Positions 60,576 to 64,000 of a DNA stretch of 64,000 bases are shown here, piece after piece. The position numbers were made by a program, and so were the translations under genes. Position 1 is the stretch's first letter. Each line of letters begins with the position of its first letter. The notes below the pieces were generated by a model, which was not told the origin of the DNA, did not search any database, and worked only from the letters and a program-made list of their open reading frames with translations. This stretch comes from Ananas comosus (taxonomy: Eukaryota > Streptophyta > Magnoliopsida > Poales > Bromeliaceae), in assembly GCF_001540865.1 (NCBI RefSeq), contig NC_033628.1, forward strand, positions 13,700,311 through 13,764,310. Reading direction: 5' to 3'.

Positions 60576-60620
<45 letters not shown>

Positions 60621-60993
60621 GTAATGCTAATATATGTATTAACAACTTCATGTAATAGTTTCGAAAGAGCAATGCACATGAATTAGATAAAAAAAGTATT
60701 AATTAAGAACTGAATCTAATGACAAGCTAAGGAGTCAGTCAAAAAGGAGTGACGGCCCACGGATGATTTAGTTTGCAGGGCGGCGTGCCCGTTACGACTT
60801 ACGACCCCAACGGTCGTGATTTCACCGGACTTTGCCCACGTTACTGGTAATAATGTCCATGTTTTTCCGCCTGCCTTTGTATCTTCTTCTTAGATTGCAT
60901 AAATCCGCTCCCACCCTCTTCCTCTCTCTCTCCTCTCTTATTGAGAAAGTGATATATACAGAGACGGAGAGAGCTCCTCCTCTTGTTTTTTTT

Positions 60994-61027
<34 letters not shown>

Positions 61028-61605
61028 TTTGGGTTTTGGTTCGTCCCTCGCGTCTTGGTCCCTACCAAGTACCAACTCCCCACGTCCCCATCTCACACTC
61101 GCCGACCACCGTCCCCACTCCCCTCCCAACGCCAACAGCTCCTCCCCACAAATACAGTTGTCACCGCACGTGCGCCATGGCGTCCGCGCCACGCACAACC
61201 TCGCCACACGTGCGCCACCCCCCCCCTCCTCCAAAACCCTTCTCCCTCGCTAGCCCACTACGTTACTGCTCTTTCCCTTCTCGTAATTAAATCTGCCCCC
61301 TCCATCCTCCCCGTCGGTTTCTCTTCTTGCCCCCATTCTCCTCTCTTATTTATTGGCCATTTATTAACCCTCCCCAAGACCAACCCTACACACACACTGA
61401 GACCAACCCCAAAAAATAAAAAATAAAAAATAAAAGATAAGGAAAAGCAGTGGGAAAAATAGAAGAGAATTCGCTTATTCTTTCCGAACGATCAGGGGGA
61501 ATTTATTTATTTAGGGTTTATTCTGGGAAAGCTCGGCTTCTGCTTTTTGTGTCTTGTAAGGTTTAATGATTTGAAAGAGGAGAGCGAGGGGGTGGAGAAA
61601 GTAAG
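60576..61605. other. Promoter and 5' UTR of the SH3P-like gene
   Basis: Begins with a (TA)n tract (to about 60616), continues through a CAACGGTC motif at about 60809, a T-run at 60999-61026 and a C-rich leader-like stretch (61040-61400). Open frames through the C-rich part are low-complexity Pro/Thr/Ser and not convincing as protein. The gene's start codon is at 61606. Confidence 0.5.
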
Positions 61606-63843
61606 ATGGAGGCACTTAAGAAGCAGGCGAGTAAGCTGAGAGAGCAAGTGGCCAAGCAGCAACAGGTGATCTCAATTCCCTTTTAATTACTGTTATTTTC
61701 TCCCTTTTTCTTTGGTTTTTTTTTTTAAAAAAAATTAATTTGGATATTGTGATGGGCCTCGGTTCTGATGTAGTTACGTGGGAATTTTGTTGATGGTTAG
61801 ATCATTTGATGCGTTCCTCATATGTCTTGGTTTAGTAAAGGGACATTAGTGTTACTCTCCTGTGGCTTTGTTTCGAACACACGTATGTGGGGACTGGGGA
61901 GTACCTTTATATTAGGGGAATTACGAAGTTTTTTTACCACTTGTAAGGATGCATCTTCTTAAATTTTTGGCATACTTCGGTATAATTTTCCCCAAGAACT
62001 TGAGATATTCGCCCTTGATTAGATTCCTAGACCTTATATCCATCCACCTAAAAGACAAACCCTTCCTTTTACCGCCTTAAGCACTAGTGGATAAAACAGT
62101 GGGTTAAAAAAGAAGTGTTGGTTCTTTTTGAAACTATGGAATTTTGATCAGCTGTGCTTTACTCATCTTTTTATATGATCTTGTACGCTCGGAAATCCAG
62201 CTTGCATGAGTGCTTCCTTTTGCACTGTGAAGTTGTTCATGGCAATTAGCTAATCATTTCATCTATCCCGAGGAGGCAACGCGCAAATTATCCACTTCCA
62301 GCGGATTTAATTTGTTTGCAGGCGCCGATTGCTTCTTGGTGTAGCCATAGTAGACGTAAGCCGGAGAACAGAGCGAGCGAGGCAAGAGGAGAGTAGAGCC
62401 GTAAGAATAAGATGTGTAGGACGGCTGAGGGGGGCATTGGTTAATAGCGATATCACATTTGACTAGATAGTTTTGCAGTTCTTTCGATGTTTGACTAGAT
62501 AGTACATCTTTGTTTTGCCGTTCTTACACATAGATTTTCTTTAAATATTGTGCAGGCAGTTTTAAAGCAATTTAGCGGACGCTTTGGCCATGATACTGGT
62601 CTTATTGATGAATCTGAGCTTCAGTGCCACCAAAATCTTCAGAAACTGTATAACACTACAAAAGCTGCAAAGGTACTTGTTTGTCACAAATGTTTATGAG
62701 ATTAATCAGTTGTGCTTGTTGATGTACCGATTGTATATTTTGCTTGAACTTGTTAATCTTATAGCATCTTCAACGAAATATTGTACGAGGTGTAGAAGGT
62801 TTTATCGCTGCTAGCACAAAGCAAATGGAAATAGGTAACTTGTTTTGTTTGATCTTCAGTAAAGTTAATTTGATGTCCTTTATTCTTGATATAACTTTGC
62901 TCTACATTTTCTAGTGAAAAGATTGGCCGAAGATTGTTGCAAGTATGGAAGCGAATATCAAAGTTTTGGTTTCGCTCTGGCGAGGGCTTCTCTTGACTTT
63001 GGCACTTCGCATAGTTTGATGGAAAAAGAGAGGGAGAGTCTTCTTAGAGCTCTCGGGGATCAGGTTGTAAATTGTAATGTACCTTATACTCATTTAATCC
63101 TGAATAATAGCACAGGCGACTGTCGTTCTACAAATCATAGAGAGTACCTAAATTTTTTTTGCACTTCAAATCACAATAACTAACATAAAATTAATCCACA
63201 GTATGTTTCATATGAGATTGGGAAAATGACATTTGGTGTTCATAAGATAACGTCCTTGTGCATTTTCATATCTCATGATTCATGAATTTCCAAATTTATG
63301 ATGTCAATTTTAAATTCTGGCTATACTTTGTATGAGCCATCTGATTTTTGCCAATTAGGAGATGATTGATGATCACAGATTCAAGTTTTCACTTGTCTTT
63401 TATTCAATCTATCATTACCTCCCTTTCTTCAGTATTCCGGTCTTCTAACTTTTGAATTATCTCACAGGTTTTTGAACCTTTACGAGCAATGATAATGAGC
63501 GCTCCTTTAGAAGATGCTCGCCTATTAACTTACCGTTACGAACGGATTAGGCAGGATCTGGAATCTCAGGTAATACTTTGGTGATAGGTTGATGTTCTAT
63601 GGAAACCTCAACACATAAATAAATTATCCACTATGTGCTTAGACAGCTGAGGTGTTGAGACGAAGGTTGAAGTCCAACGAAGTCGGTGCTAATGCAGAGA
63701 GTGCTGCGAAACTACAAAATGCAGAATCAAAATTATCTGAACTTCAAAATACATTGTCAGCATTAGGCAGAGAAGCAACTGTTGCTATGGTGGCAGTTGA
63801 GACTCAGCAACAGCAGACTACTTTTGAACGACTTCTTGCAATG
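61606..63843 (+). CDS. SH3 domain-containing protein, SH3P2/SH3P3-like (5' part; truncated by window edge)
   Basis: Plant SH3P proteins have an N-terminal BAR-like coiled coil and a C-terminal SH3 domain; Arabidopsis SH3P2 acts at autophagosomes, endosomes and clathrin-coated vesicles. Exons seen: 61606-61665, 62556-62672, 62765-62834, 62915-63063, 63468-63569, 63643-63843, giving 233 codons with phase 0 at the last donor (ATG/GTGATG). Motifs: start MEALKKQASKLREQVAKQQQ, HLQRNIVRGVEGFIAAS, EPLRAMIMSAPLEDAR, LSALGREATVAMVAVE and QQTTFERLLAM. This covers the BAR-like region only; the SH3 domain must lie to the right of the window. Intron 1 is about 890 bp. The paralogue cannot be fixed. Confidence 0.9.
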
Positions 63844-64000
63844 GTGATGTTTGTTTCTTTAATGTGTTTCAATAAATTATATTACAAGTCATGATAATTT
63901 GTTTTTTTTGTTGCATATTTAGCCCTAGAAATATGTGCAATTGCTAAATACCCCAATATTGGCAGTTGGATGCGTGTCCCCGAAAACTATATTTATTTGT
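63844..64000 (+). other. Intron 6 of the SH3P-like gene, running off the window
   Basis: Begins with the donor GTGATG directly after the last visible codon. No further exon is visible before the edge. Confidence 0.7.

Noticed and set aside
60832..61426. Pro/Ser-rich plus-strand frames before the SH3P-like gene
   Set aside because: They run through a poly-T tract and a C-rich leader, and overlapping frames are open equally; typical of 5' UTR composition.
1..64000. CRISPR array, tRNA or rRNA genes, bacterial-style operons
   Set aside because: None was seen: no regular spacer repeats and no tRNA cloverleaf except the pol III box-like heads of the two SINEs. The sequence is eukaryotic nuclear DNA.

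Overview
This window reads as a gene-rich euchromatic segment of a flowering-plant nuclear chromosome. Every gene except one carries GT-AG introns and matches a plant-typical or plant-only family: an EDR2 PH-START protein, an SYP4 syntaxin, a DUF716 membrane protein, a SH3P-type autophagy/trafficking protein, a CDKF-4/MHK kinase, ORC3 and a subtilase. The gaps hold plant-type mobile DNA: LINE, SINE, hAT-like, MITE and Helitron. GC-rich first exons next to AT-rich introns and flanks fit a monocot, but this is inference and I cannot name a species.

Layout. 991-6085 (+): 16-exon MHK/CDKF-4-like kinase, 465 aa. 7280-9149 (-): 4-exon small coiled-coil protein, 200 aa. 10152-13102 (-): 8-exon TGN syntaxin of the SYP4 group, 328 aa. 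14446-16563 (-): 2-exon DUF716 multi-pass protein, 299 aa. 20142-30056 (-): 22-exon EDR2, 724 aa. 31411-32600: decayed LINE 3' end. 33718-43172 (+): 17-exon ORC3, 719 aa, whose introns hold a MITE-like foldback element, a SINE and a ~910-bp hAT-like element. 44625-46281 (-): 3-exon membrane-anchored coiled-coil protein, 338 aa. 49955-52178 (+): intronless subtilisin-like protease with two frameshifts. 53914-56703 (+): 6-exon Arg/Ser-rich RSRC2-like protein, 453 aa. 57580-60620: nest of foldback elements and Helitrons in (TA)n. 61606-63843 (+): 5' part of an SH3P-like gene that runs off the right edge.

Exon chains were assembled by hand from splice signals and checked so that every complete gene sums to whole codons. 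The genes are ordinary dispersed plant loci, not an operon or cluster; no shared pathway is implied. Several act in endomembrane traffic (SYP4, SH3P, possibly EDR2), and ORC3 has an E2F/MSA-type promoter. I found no convincing new multi-gene system. The most unusual content is the layered transposon block at 57.6-60.6 kb and the GC-rich passenger in the hAT-like element at 40.7-41.6 kb.
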